This document shows positions 1 to 6,867 of a DNA stretch of 8,623 bases, in pieces. The position numbers were made by a program, and so were the translations under genes. The stretch spans positions 4,017 to 12,639 of the forward strand of contig DNIT01000054.1 of assembly GCA_003489345.1 (NCBI GenBank), in the 5' to 3' direction. Origin of the DNA: Pelotomaculum sp. (GTDB lineage Bacteria > Bacillota > Desulfotomaculia > Desulfotomaculales > Pelotomaculaceae). Under the pieces are notes generated by a model that ran no database searches, was not told the DNA's origin, and saw nothing but the letters and a program-made list of their open reading frames with translations. How positions within the stretch are numbered: position 1 is the stretch's first letter; every line of letters starts with the position of its first letter.

Positions 1-1119
1 GAAAACAATCAGTCTTTTGAGTTCAATATTGTTGATAAAGATGGCAACTCAATATATGCCACTCCGAATGCCGACACGTCGAACAGTTTTAGCGGCGATT
101 TTTATTATATTGTGCATAAAGATAACAGATTATCCATTGTTGCCCAAAGCATGACGGGCTTAGAAGCGTTTTATCGCGAGTTAATCATTCGTGGAGTCGC
201 CGTGTTTGCCGTAATGCTTGCGCTCAGCCTCCTCTGTGCTTTTGTCTTTGCGCGGCAGATGACCAAACCAATCACGCGCCTCGCGGACAGCGCCGGAAGG
301 ATGGCCAATCTCGAAGAAGTCCCGCCGCCGTTGGAGCAAAAAGATGAACTTGGCACATTAGCCCGCGACGTTTATTCTATGTACGTCAAGCTGAAGGAAA
401 CCATCACCAAATTAGAGGACGAAATCCTTCGGGAACGCGAATTGGAGGAATCGCAGAGGTATTTCTTTTCGGCGGCTTCCCACGAACTGAAAACGCCTAT
501 TGCTGCTGCCAGTGTACTGCTGGAGGGAATGCTCGAAAACGTGGGAGATTACAAAGACCACCCCAAATACCTGCGCGAATGCGTGAAGATGATGGACGCG
601 CTGAGCAAGATGATATCCGAGATACTAGAGATTGTCAGCTTAAACGACGGGAGGATCATACCCGCTTTTGAAAAACTGGACATAAGGCATACAGTCGCTG
701 ATATACTGCCTGACTTTCAGACATTATCTGAGGCAAACGGCCAGCGTATTGTCACGGATATTCCTGACGGGCAAAGCTGTCTTGCCGACCCCCAGATGCT
801 CCAAAAGGCACTTTCCAACGTCATATTGAATGCGGTGCAGAATACGCCCGTAGACGGCGAAATACGGATATGGAGTGAGCCTGCGGCTAATAAATACCGC
901 CTTTGCGTGTTAAACACAGGGGCAAGGATTGACGATACTATTTTGCCGAAGCTGTTTGACCCGTTCTACCGCGTGGATAAGGCGCGAAGCCGAAAAAGCG
1001 GGCGGAGCGGCCTGGGGTTGACCCTCGTGCGGAAAACGCTGGAAGCCATGAATATTGACTTCACTTTAGAAAATACCCCGGACGGCGTTCTGTTTTGGAT
1101 GAATTTGCCGAAGGTGTAA
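1..1119 (+). CDS. vanS: VanS-type sensor histidine kinase (VanB-like), 5' end outside window
   Basis: The frame is open from base 1, so the gene is cut at its 5' end; 372 residues are visible (numbered from base 1). The first ~58 are the end of an extracellular sensor domain, including YATPNADTSNS. A membrane helix at ~60-82 is followed by a HAMP linker (ARQMTKPI, ~83-135) and a HisKA domain with SHELKTP, phospho-acceptor His161. The HATPase domain has its N box near 273-280 (NVILNAVQN), a G1-like NTGARIDD, an F box FDPFYR and G2 GRSGLGL, so the catalytic core is intact. The protein sits in the membrane and would phosphorylate an OmpR-family VanR-like partner, probably encoded just upstream. 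Many stretches (RYFF.AASHELKTPIAA, ILEIVSLNDGRI, DGVLFW) match VanS of the VanB operon as I remember it; this was not checked by search. The inducer need not be vancomycin. Confidence 0.93.
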   Translation, partial: ENNQSFEFNIVDKDGNSIYATPNADTSNSFSGDFYYIVHKDNRLSIVAQSMTGLEAFYRELIIRGVAVFAVMLALSLLCAFVFARQMTKPITRLADSAGRMANLEEVPPPLEQKDELGTLARDVYSMYVKLKETITKLEDEILRERELEESQRYFFSAASHELKTPIAAASVLLEGMLENVGDYKDHPKYLRECVKMMDALSKMISEILEIVSLNDGRIIPAFEKLDIRHTVADILPDFQTLSEANGQRIVTDIPDGQSCLADPQMLQKALSNVILNAVQNTPVDGEIRIWSEPAANKYRLCVLNTGARIDDTILPKLFDPFYRVDKARSRKSGRSGLGLTLVRKTLEAMNIDFTLENTPDGVLFWMNLPKV

Positions 1120-1127
1120 GCAGCCAT

Positions 1128-1133
1128 AAGGAG
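1128..1133 (+). promoter_or_regulatory. Ribosome binding site fixing the vanZ TTG start
   Basis: AAGGAG lies 9 bases before the TTG at 1143, just downstream of the vanS stop (1117-1119). This spacing favours TTG 1143 over the in-frame TTG at 1095, which lies inside vanS and has no ribosome site. Confidence 0.75.
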
Positions 1134-1142
1134 AAAAAGGCA

Positions 1143-1664
1143 TTGAAACTGCAAAAGCAAAACACTCTTACAATCGCGTTGTTCATAGTATATATACTGC
1201 TGTTAACAGGGATTATTCTCTTTAAACTACCATTTTATTCCGAAAAAATATCAGACGGGATACGAGTAATCAACCTGATCCCCTTTCAGGGGTCTTTCGA
1301 TAAAAACGGAGTTATACTTTTTCGTGAAATTATTGATAATATACTTCTTTTTATACCGTTGGGCATCTATATTTGCATGTTAAAAAGCAAATGGCCTTTT
1401 ATGAAAAAGGCTCTTCCAGCTATCGGCTTATCCTTAACGTTTGAGGTTATACAATTCATTTTTGCAATCGGAAGGAGCGATATTACTGATGTACTTGGCA
1501 ACACGCTTGGAGGGGTAATCGGCATTGGCATTTATGCTTTATTGTTCAAGGTTTTTAAAAATAGGACTGTTAAGGTTGTAAATATACTTGCCTTGGCAGT
1601 AACTGTTTATGTAGTATTGCACTTTGCCTCTTTATTTTACCTCAGTCATTTTGTTATGAGGTAG
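1143..1664 (+). CDS. vanZ: VanZ-family membrane protein
   Basis: A 173-residue protein of ordinary VanZ length. It has about five membrane helices (~9-29, 63-80, 90-108, 118-136, 145-167). Family motifs are clear: NLIPF (44-48), DNILLFIPLGI (65-75), and the E..Q.....GR.D..D...N..GG block spanning 101-124. VanZ proteins are membrane proteins; in the VanA cluster VanZ gives low-level teicoplanin resistance, and other members affect lipoglycopeptide susceptibility. The exact role here is unknown. The TTG start is chosen from the ribosome site at 1128-1133. It begins 23 bases after vanS, so the two are probably co-transcribed, and the terminator at 1704 ends the unit. Base composition is odd: two 60-base lines counted by eye (1201, 1321) are about 30% GC, against about 52% for one line of the first ATPase gene (3361), suggesting a separate origin. 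Confidence 0.9.
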   Translation: MKLQKQNTLTIALFIVYILLLTGIILFKLPFYSEKISDGIRVINLIPFQGSFDKNGVILFREIIDNILLFIPLGIYICMLKSKWPFMKKALPAIGLSLTFEVIQFIFAIGRSDITDVLGNTLGGVIGIGIYALLFKVFKNRTVKVVNILALAVTVYVVLHFASLFYLSHFVMR

Positions 1665-1703
1665 TCGCACCCATGATTTAAGTCCGACATATTGTATCAC
1701 TTT

Positions 1704-1735
1704 GACCGGTAGGGTAACCCCTTCCGGTCTTTTTT
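1704..1735 (+). terminator. Rho-independent terminator after vanZ
   Basis: Stem GACCGG/CCGGTC, a T-T mismatch, then AGGG/CCCT around a TAAC loop, followed directly by six T (1730-1735). It ends the vanS-vanZ transcript and insulates the promoter that follows. A similar terminator occupies the same relative place at 6721. Confidence 0.85.
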
Positions 1736-1745
1736 GTTTCGTTGC

Positions 1746-1783
1746 TACAGACAAACTACAGGTTGCCTACAGGGAAAATACAG
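1746..1783 (+). promoter_or_regulatory. Four TACAG boxes at 11-base period, predicted response-regulator operator
   Basis: TACAG begins at 1746, 1757, 1768 and 1779, exactly 11 bases apart, with six-base spacers. Direct half-sites repeated once per helical turn are typical of OmpR/PhoB-family activators, the family to which VanR belongs. The array ends 10 bases before the -10 and covers the place of the -35, which lacks a consensus, as in activator-dependent promoters. Binding by the partner of the kinase at 1-1119 is inferred from proximity and from the identical array at 6766. Confidence 0.75.
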
Positions 1784-1790
1784 ATTGGCT

Positions 1791-1799
1791 TGCCATAAT
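1791..1799 (+). promoter_or_regulatory. Extended -10 promoter of the ABC operon
   Basis: TGC followed by CATAAT (one mismatch to TATAAT) gives an extended -10. No good -35 exists at 17 bases (AGGGAA), so activation through the TACAG array is expected. Transcription should begin near 1806, leaving a leader of about 40 bases. The element is unchanged in the second cassette. Confidence 0.65.
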
Positions 1800-1815
1800 G
1801 AGAACCATAGTGAAC

Positions 1816-1831
1816 ACGAATACCTATTCGT
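1816..1831 (+). other. Small hairpin just before the first permease ribosome site
   Basis: ACGAAT/ATTCGT with an ACCT loop forms a 6-base-pair stem ending one base before the GGGAGG ribosome site (1833-1838). It lies in the expected leader and might tune translation. The second cassette has no counterpart; the copies stop matching at about this point. Confidence 0.35.
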
Positions 1832-1845
1832 TGGGAGGAAATCGA

Positions 1846-3255
1846 ATGTATATTCTAATAAACGCAATGAAGAATCTGCTCCGCAACAAAGGGCGGAACA
1901 TCCTGATTGCTACCGTAACGCTGGCAATCATCATCTCTACGGTGGTGACGCTGACCATTGGCAACGCCTCGTCCAAAATCATTGAGGACACTCGACTGCG
2001 TATCGGCTCAAAGGTGAATATCGCCATAGATTTGCAGGAACACGGTCGCTCCGGGAAGATGGAAATGCCGGAGGTTGGCATTGACGATTTTTTCTCATAC
2101 GCGCAGTCTGACTACTTGAGCAAAAGCATCTTGAGCGCACAACTCTATTTGTATAGCGCGACTACATTCGCTGTCGATGACGATAGCAAGGCGCAAGGTA
2201 TATGGGAAAGCAACGACGGAACCGGGGAAGCGAGAAAAGCTGGAACTATGATACTGATTGGAAATTCCGATCCTGATACGCTTACGGATTTCAGCGTGGA
2301 TGGCGGCAGAAAGATTCTGCCCGGCGGCAGAATGTACAGCGGACTGGACGAATGTATCATCAGCTCCGACCTTGCTGAACTGAACGGCATTTCGGTTGGC
2401 GATACTATTTCCGCGCGGAGCGTATTTGAACCAGTAAAAAACTTTGACCTTGTTGTAGTTGGTATATACTCTGATGAAACAGCGGCTTATCCGGGTCCCG
2501 CGTATGAAGAAGCAAAATTCTTCGTTTTCAATCGGCACAACGAAGTCATCACAAGTTTTGAAACGGTAATGTCCAAGGGGTTCGAAACTGACGAAGGAAT
2601 ACAAATCAATGCTGAATACTATTTGAAAAACCCTGATGACATTTCCAAATTTGAGGCAGAGGTTCGTGCAAAAGGGTTGCCTGATGATTACAGCGTATCC
2701 ATCAACCAAAAGGAACTCGACGGTATTACAGGTCCGCTGAAAAGCATGGCAGGTATTACCTCGACCTTTATGGCTGTTATCTTGATACTCGGTGCGATAG
2801 TCCTTGTTTTGCTTGCCTTTATCGCTGTCCGCGAAAGGCAATACGAAGTCGGCGTCCTGCGGGCAATGGGCATGGAAAAAGCCAAAATAGCCGTTGGCAT
2901 ATTGTCAGAGGCTGTTATAATCAGCCTGATGTGCCTGATAATAGGGCTTGGAATAGGCAGCGTCGCCTCACAGCCAATAGCTGACAGTATCCTTTCTAGT
3001 CAGGTGGAGGTTGCCGCCGAAAAGACAAAAGCCAATTCTGAAAATCTGCAATTTTTAGTTATGTCAGGTAAAACGGAGCTTGTGAACGGACTTAACGGAT
3101 ACACACCTGTCAGCGAAATCCAAGTTGCGCTTGATGCGCATACCGTTATCCAAATCACCCTTATCGCTCTCGCACTGGCGGGTCTGTCCGGAGTAATTGG
3201 GATTGCGGTGATAACGAGATATGAACCCCTGAAAATTCTCAGGGAACGGAATTAG
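1846..3255 (+). CDS. FtsX/MacB-type ABC transporter permease 1
   Basis: A 469-residue permease with the four-helix FtsX/MacB plan: helix 1 at ~18-40, a large extracytoplasmic domain at ~41-300, then helices at ~304-327, 348-370 and 434-457. The cytoplasmic VRERQYEVGVLRAMGM block (from ~328) and the C-terminal RYEPLKILRERN are FtsX-family hallmarks. In such type VII ABC systems the protein usually transmits ATP-driven motion across the membrane rather than forming a classic channel; roles include drug or peptide efflux and activating cell-wall hydrolases. The ATG at 1846 has GGGAGG 7 bases upstream; a longer frame from TTG 1702 starts inside the terminator and is rejected. First gene of a five-gene operon under the TACAG promoter. 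Substrate unknown. Its paralogue at 3951 lacks about 150 residues of the outer domain. Confidence 0.93.
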   Translation: MYILINAMKNLLRNKGRNILIATVTLAIIISTVVTLTIGNASSKIIEDTRLRIGSKVNIAIDLQEHGRSGKMEMPEVGIDDFFSYAQSDYLSKSILSAQLYLYSATTFAVDDDSKAQGIWESNDGTGEARKAGTMILIGNSDPDTLTDFSVDGGRKILPGGRMYSGLDECIISSDLAELNGISVGDTISARSVFEPVKNFDLVVVGIYSDETAAYPGPAYEEAKFFVFNRHNEVITSFETVMSKGFETDEGIQINAEYYLKNPDDISKFEAEVRAKGLPDDYSVSINQKELDGITGPLKSMAGITSTFMAVILILGAIVLVLLAFIAVRERQYEVGVLRAMGMEKAKIAVGILSEAVIISLMCLIIGLGIGSVASQPIADSILSSQVEVAAEKTKANSENLQFLVMSGKTELVNGLNGYTPVSEIQVALDAHTVIQITLIALALAGLSGVIGIAVITRYEPLKILRERN

Positions 3256-3268
3256 GAGGGTCAGGGAT

Positions 3269-3946
3269 ATGAGTACACTTACTTTGCAAAATGTTTCCTA
3301 TAAGTATGAAGGCAGCGAAAGACTCGTTATCAGGGATGTCAGCCTGAGCTTTGAACCCGGAAATGTCTACACCATCATCGGCAAGTCAGGCGCGGGCAAA
3401 TCCACTCTGCTGAATCTGCTCGCGGGGCTGGACGTTGCCACCACCGGGCATATCGTCTACGATGGGGTGAGTTTGGCTGAAATCAACCGTAACCATTACC
3501 GCGCCCGGAAAGCGGGAATTATCTTTCAAGGCTTTAATCTTCTCACCAACGCCACCGCTCTTGACAATATCCTGTTATCCATGCACATAAGCGGCGTCAA
3601 AGGCATAAATAAAAAGACTCGGGCGCTTGAGTTGTTGGAAAAGGTGGGCATTTCTCCGGAAAAAGCGAATCGTAAAATACTCAAATTATCCGGCGGCGAG
3701 CAACAGCGTATCGGCATGGCCCGTGCGCTGGCGCACAATCCGGAACTGATTGTCGCTGATGAACCCACCGGAAACTTGGATGAAGACACGGCAAATAGAG
3801 TTTTGGAAGTTTTCGCTTCTCTTGCTCACGAAGAAGGAAAATGCGTGATTATTGTCACACATTCCAAAGAAGTGATCGCCATCGCGGACGAGATTTGGAG
3901 CGTGGACGAGGGCGTGTTTCGCCCGGTTCCGGTTAACGAGGGGTGA
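3269..3946 (+). CDS. ABC transporter ATPase 1 (MacB/LolD/FtsE type)
   Basis: A complete 225-residue ATPase: Walker A GKSGAGKST (38-46), Q-loop Gln87, signature LSGGEQQR (140-147), Walker B IVADEP with catalytic Glu165, D-loop NLD (169-171) and switch His198. The GEQQR signature and short length are typical of ATPases that partner FtsX-like permeases. It should sit on the cytoplasmic face and power the permease at 1846. It starts 13 bases after that gene, with AGGAGG at 3254-3259 overlapping the preceding stop codon. It is clearly paralogous to the ATPase at 4856, sharing YKYEGS/YRYEGS, the YTIIG.SGAGKSTLL block and GKCVIIVTHS, so the two pairs look like an old duplication. The ATPases could form a heterodimer. 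Confidence 0.95.
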   Translation: MSTLTLQNVSYKYEGSERLVIRDVSLSFEPGNVYTIIGKSGAGKSTLLNLLAGLDVATTGHIVYDGVSLAEINRNHYRARKAGIIFQGFNLLTNATALDNILLSMHISGVKGINKKTRALELLEKVGISPEKANRKILKLSGGEQQRIGMARALAHNPELIVADEPTGNLDEDTANRVLEVFASLAHEEGKCVIIVTHSKEVIAIADEIWSVDEGVFRPVPVNEG

Positions 3947-3950
3947 GCCT

Positions 3951-4844
3951 ATGAAAAAGTATTTCTATGTGATTGAAAACGCCTTGCTGAACCTGAGCAA
4001 GAACAAGGGGCGAAACTTCTTGCAAGGTGCGATGATTTTTGCCGTTATCACAACCACCGTGATTGCGCTTTCAATCCACAACACCTCTGTCACTCTTATA
4101 AGCGAGTATAAAGCCCATTTCGGCAGCGAGGTGAGTATCAGTCCCGAACGTATGCCCAGCAATCTGCCGGGTATTACAGCGGAACAGGCTTTAGCGTTCT
4201 CGCAGTCAGAGTATTTGCGGGATTTTGAGGTGAGTGAGCCGGACGATAGCTCGGAGGCAGTCGATGCAGTATTCTATTTGAAATCGCCGGAACTGCTTGA
4301 GGCTTTCGCTGCGGAAGTCCGGGGCAAAGGTCTGCCTGACGGTTACAAAGTCGATATTGATAGGGACGCCTACGCTCGGATGGTCACGCCGCTTGAAGGC
4401 TTGCAGGACATCTCGTTCACGTTCCTGCTGATTGTGCTTGCGCTCGGCGCGGCGATTATGGTTCTGCTTTCCGTCATTGCCGTCCGAGAACGCAAATATG
4501 AAATCGGTGTTTTGCGGGCGATGGGTATGAAAAAAAGAAAGCTGGCGATGGGTCTTGGCGTGGAAATTATCGCCATAACCTGCGTTTGCTATCTATTCGG
4601 GATGATTGCGGGGTGGCTGCTTTCACAGCCTATATCGGATGCATTGCTGACAGGGCAGCAATCGGCGGAGCTTATGAACGCCGTAGCTGCGCAGCCGCTT
4701 ACATCAGTCAAAATATCCGTCAGCCCGCTTACGGCGTTAGAAATCTTTGGCGTGGCAATATTATTGGCCTCCATCGCGGGTATTATCTCGGTCAGACAGG
4801 TTACAAAATATGAACCCATTAAAATCTTGATGGAACGAAATTAA
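3951..4844 (+). CDS. FtsX/MacB-type ABC permease 2 with short outer domain
   Basis: A 297-residue paralogue of the permease at 1846. Helices are at ~24-45, 156-177, 204-224 and 261-281, with the same cytoplasmic block VRERKYEIGVLRAMGM (178-193) and C-terminal KYEPIKILMERN. The outer domain is much shorter: QSEYL (85-89) and YLKSP (109-113) are 20 residues apart, whereas the matching motifs in permease 1 are about 170 apart, so about 150 residues are absent. The frame is intact and flanking parts align, so this looks like a real internal deletion (or the other gained a domain), not a sequencing fault. The ATG at 3951 follows the ATPase stop by 4 bases and uses GAGGGG at 3938-3943, overlapping the end of that gene, so translation is probably coupled. 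It may pair with permease 1 as the small half of an asymmetric transporter (inference). Confidence 0.92.
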   Translation: MKKYFYVIENALLNLSKNKGRNFLQGAMIFAVITTTVIALSIHNTSVTLISEYKAHFGSEVSISPERMPSNLPGITAEQALAFSQSEYLRDFEVSEPDDSSEAVDAVFYLKSPELLEAFAAEVRGKGLPDGYKVDIDRDAYARMVTPLEGLQDISFTFLLIVLALGAAIMVLLSVIAVRERKYEIGVLRAMGMKKRKLAMGLGVEIIAITCVCYLFGMIAGWLLSQPISDALLTGQQSAELMNAVAAQPLTSVKISVSPLTALEIFGVAILLASIAGIISVRQVTKYEPIKILMERN

Positions 4845-4855
4845 GGAGGCGGCAT

Positions 4856-5611
4856 ATGAAATGCTTAGAACTCGCGGATGTATATTACCGCTACGAGGGA
4901 AGTGCGGATTATGTCTTAAAGGGTATCACCGCTTCCTTTGAGAGCGGCAAAGTCTATACGATTATCGGGGAATCCGGCGCGGGGAAATCCACTCTACTGT
5001 CCTTAATTTCCGGCTTGGACGTGTGTACGGAGGGTGACGTTTACTATGAGGGAAAGAGCCTGCGGAAGCTTGACCGAGATGATTACCGCGCAAAAAGCGT
5101 GGGCGTGATTTTTCAAGGTTATAATCTCCTCACGAACTTCACGGCGGTCTATAATATCACCCTTTCCATGAGCATCAGTGAAAGCGAGATTACCGACCGA
5201 CAAGCGAAAAAGGAAGCGGCTTATGCTTTGCTTGATAATATGGGCGTTGACCGTGAAACCGCAGACCGTAAAATCCTCTACCTTTCGGGCGGCGAACAGC
5301 AGCGCGTGGGCATTGCACGGGCTTTATCTCACAACCCGGACGTGATTATCGCAGATGAACCAACGGGCAACCTTGACGCGGAAACCGAGGGCGCGGTGCT
5401 GAATATCTTTACCCGTTTGGCGCATGAGGACGGCAAATGCGTGATTATCGTCACCCATTCGGAAAACGTAACCGCCATTGCCGATGAAGTCATCGGGATT
5501 CGCGCGGGAAAACTTCTGTCCGGCACGGAATATCGCGCAAGCCTCCCGTGTCATGTATCGTACCCAAGTCAGGAGAATTTAGAAACAAAAATAAAGGAGA
5601 ACGAACAATGA
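4856..5611 (+). CDS. ABC transporter ATPase 2 (MacB/LolD/FtsE type)
   Basis: A complete 251-residue ATPase: Walker A GESGAGKST (38-46), Q-loop Gln87, signature LSGGEQQR (143-150), Walker B IIADEP with Glu168, D-loop NLD (172-174) and switch His201. It carries a hydrophilic tail of about 30 residues after the core (222-251) that ATPase 1 lacks. AAGGAGG at 4843-4849 gives a good ribosome site 6 bases before the ATG, overlapping the permease stop. Its own stop overlaps the next start (ATGA at 5608), so expression of the lipoprotein is probably coupled to it. It presumably powers permease 2, possibly paired with ATPase 1. All catalytic residues are present in both ATPases, so neither nucleotide site looks degenerate. 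Confidence 0.95.
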   Translation: MKCLELADVYYRYEGSADYVLKGITASFESGKVYTIIGESGAGKSTLLSLISGLDVCTEGDVYYEGKSLRKLDRDDYRAKSVGVIFQGYNLLTNFTAVYNITLSMSISESEITDRQAKKEAAYALLDNMGVDRETADRKILYLSGGEQQRVGIARALSHNPDVIIADEPTGNLDAETEGAVLNIFTRLAHEDGKCVIIVTHSENVTAIADEVIGIRAGKLLSGTEYRASLPCHVSYPSQENLETKIKENEQ

Positions 5612-6582
5612 TGAAACGAGTATTTGCTGTGATTTGCTGTGCCTTGTTAATTATGACGATTGCCGGATGCGCGTCAAAAGGAACAGACCCCGCGCCAAAT
5701 GGAACTGGCACCGCCTCAACCGGCACGATAAAAATCGGGTTCGCAATGCCGGTTTCGGATGAGATCAACATGAACATGCGCGGCAGCTACGAGACATACG
5801 CTGAGACGCTGGAAGGGGTGCAGTTAATCTTCACCAGCGCCGAAGGCAATGCCGAACAACAGACTACAGACGTCGAAAACCTCATCTCTCAAAACTGCGA
5901 CGTCATTATTATTCGCCCAGTCGATGGACAGTCCATCGGCACTGCGTGCGACGCCGTCGTGGGCGCGAATATTCCACTGATTATCGATGAGTTTATAGTC
6001 GATGCAACGAACTACACCGTTCGCACTGTCATAGACCAGGCCGACCACGGCAGGGTACTCGGCAGCTATCTTCAGGGGCTGCTTGATAAGGGAGCCATCA
6101 AAGAGGTGAAAATCGGATATATCGCGGGAGACAGCGACCCCCTGATGATGAGTCGTCGGGCAGGCATATCGGAGACTTGCGCCTCCGCAGTATTTGTCGC
6201 CGGCGGCGTAGCGAACAACTGGTCTGCCACCGAAGCTCAGGCTATTGTCGAGAACTGGATTTCCAGCGGATTGATCAACGCCATGAACGTAATTGCATGT
6301 ATGGACGACGCTCTGGCGAATGCGGCAATTACGGCGTTGGGTGACGATTATCCGGATATAATCGTATTGGGTGCTGGCGGCACCAACGTGCTGGCACAGC
6401 AGAACATAGTGAGCGGCAGGATGAAAGCGTCTACCTATCAGAACAACGTCATCGCCGCTAAAAATATGTTGGATGTCTGCTTTGATCTGGCTAACGGCGT
6501 TGAGGTTAAGTATGACGATCCGGAAAACAGACTGCTCAACCTGCGGAGCATCTCTCTGATGACTGCCGACACAATTGAATAA
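5608..6582 (+). CDS. Lipoprotein, sugar-type periplasmic binding protein (RbsB-like)
   Basis: A 324-residue protein with a lipoprotein signal: MMKR, a hydrophobic stretch 5-19, and lipobox IAGC with Cys21, followed by a Gly/Thr/Ser-rich linker to ~40. The mature part follows the Peripla_BP_4 (ribose/galactose-binding) plan: IKIGFAMP (41-48), GNAEQQTTDVENLISQ..D.IIIRPVD (80-106), NIPLIIDE (121-128), a hinge-side MSRRAGI (181-187), CMDDALANAA (231-240) and IIVLGAGG (251-258). Such proteins bind sugars or similar small ligands outside the membrane, normally feeding an RbsA/RbsC importer. None is seen here; instead it is the last gene of an FtsX-type operon. It may act as a ligand sensor or accessory. 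ATG 5608 is preferred over ATG 5611 because AAGGAG at 5594-5599 sits 8 bases before it. Ligand unknown. Confidence 0.88.
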   Translation: MMKRVFAVICCALLIMTIAGCASKGTDPAPNGTGTASTGTIKIGFAMPVSDEINMNMRGSYETYAETLEGVQLIFTSAEGNAEQQTTDVENLISQNCDVIIIRPVDGQSIGTACDAVVGANIPLIIDEFIVDATNYTVRTVIDQADHGRVLGSYLQGLLDKGAIKEVKIGYIAGDSDPLMMSRRAGISETCASAVFVAGGVANNWSATEAQAIVENWISSGLINAMNVIACMDDALANAAITALGDDYPDIIVLGAGGTNVLAQQNIVSGRMKASTYQNNVIAAKNMLDVCFDLANGVEVKYDDPENRLLNLRSISLMTADTIE

Positions 6583-6720
6583 ATAAACGTATTTAGATGC
6601 TCTGTTGACTAAGGTAACGATACGCGCTGTGGTGGCAACATGAAAGAATATTAAATGTATTAGCCGTTTTGTTATTGATCGACCACACCTCTGATGTTAG
6701 CAACCATACTTTATCCTTTT
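6583..6720 (+). other. Intergenic stretch after the lipoprotein gene, no gene seen
   Basis: These 138 bases hold no convincing ORF. TTGACT at 6604-6609 resembles a -35, but no -10 lies at 16-18 bases. TGTGGT and ACCACA could pair only across a long loop. The operon is probably ended by the terminator at 6721. Confidence 0.5.
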
Positions 6721-6753
6721 GACCGACGGGGTTATTCCTGTCGGTCTTTTTTT
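6721..6753 (+). terminator. Rho-independent terminator ending the ABC-lipoprotein operon
   Basis: GACCGAC/GTCGGTC, a 7-base-pair stem partly extended by GG/CC, is followed by seven T (6747-6753). It stands in the same position relative to the following TACAG array as the terminator at 1704, so each cassette combines the end of one unit with the promoter of the next. Confidence 0.85.
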
Positions 6754-6765
6754 ATTACTCGCCGC

Positions 6766-6803
6766 TACAGACAAACTACAGGTTGGCTACAGGGGAAATA
6801 CAG
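6766..6803 (+). promoter_or_regulatory. Second four-box TACAG array, predicted response-regulator operator
   Basis: TACAG begins at 6766, 6777, 6788 and 6799, the same 11-base period and the same distance to the -10 as at 1746. This places vanY in the same predicted regulon as the ABC operon. Confidence 0.75.
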
Positions 6804-6810
6804 ATTGGTT

Positions 6811-6819
6811 TGCCATAAT
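6811..6819 (+). promoter_or_regulatory. Extended -10 promoter of vanY
   Basis: TGC followed by CATAAT, identical to the copy at 1791-1799. Expected transcript start is near 6826, giving a leader of about 42 bases. There is no consensus -35, so activator dependence is expected. Confidence 0.65.
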
Positions 6820-6867
6820 GACAACCGTGGTACACACGAGGTTTTTCTGTGAAAGGAGTGCTCTGTA

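Larger units (their letters stand above)
1741..1819 (+). repeat. Promoter cassette, direct-repeat copy 1
   Basis: This 79-base block matches 6761-6839 at 69 of 79 positions with no gaps (counted by eye). It covers the TACAG array, the -10 region and the start of the leader. The terminators just before each copy (1704 and 6721) are also alike in design though less so in sequence. The two copies flank the five-gene ABC operon in the same orientation. Confidence 0.9.
6761..6839 (+). repeat. Promoter cassette, direct-repeat copy 2
   Basis: Ungapped partner of 1741-1819, 69 of 79 bases identical. The array boxes and -10 are unchanged and most differences fall in spacers or after the -10, which suggests selection on regulatory bases or a fairly recent duplication. 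Confidence 0.9.

Noticed and set aside
1095..1142. vanZ start at TTG 1095
   Set aside because: It lies inside vanS with no ribosome site; TTG 1143 has AAGGAG at 9 bases and a typical membrane-protein start.
1746..1783. TACAG repeats as a CRISPR array or plasmid iterons
   Set aside because: Units are only 11 bases, too short for CRISPR. Four copies sit directly before a -10 and recur before vanY, which fits an operator; no replication gene is nearby.
1702..1845. N-terminal extension of permease 1 from TTG 1702
   Set aside because: It would begin in the terminator stem and cross the operator and promoter. ATG 1846 has a good ribosome site and gives the normal FtsX N-terminus.
2095..2841. 248-codon open frame on the minus strand inside permease 1
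   Set aside because: It is antisense to a well-supported FtsX gene, and its Cys/Arg-rich product has no recognisable motif.
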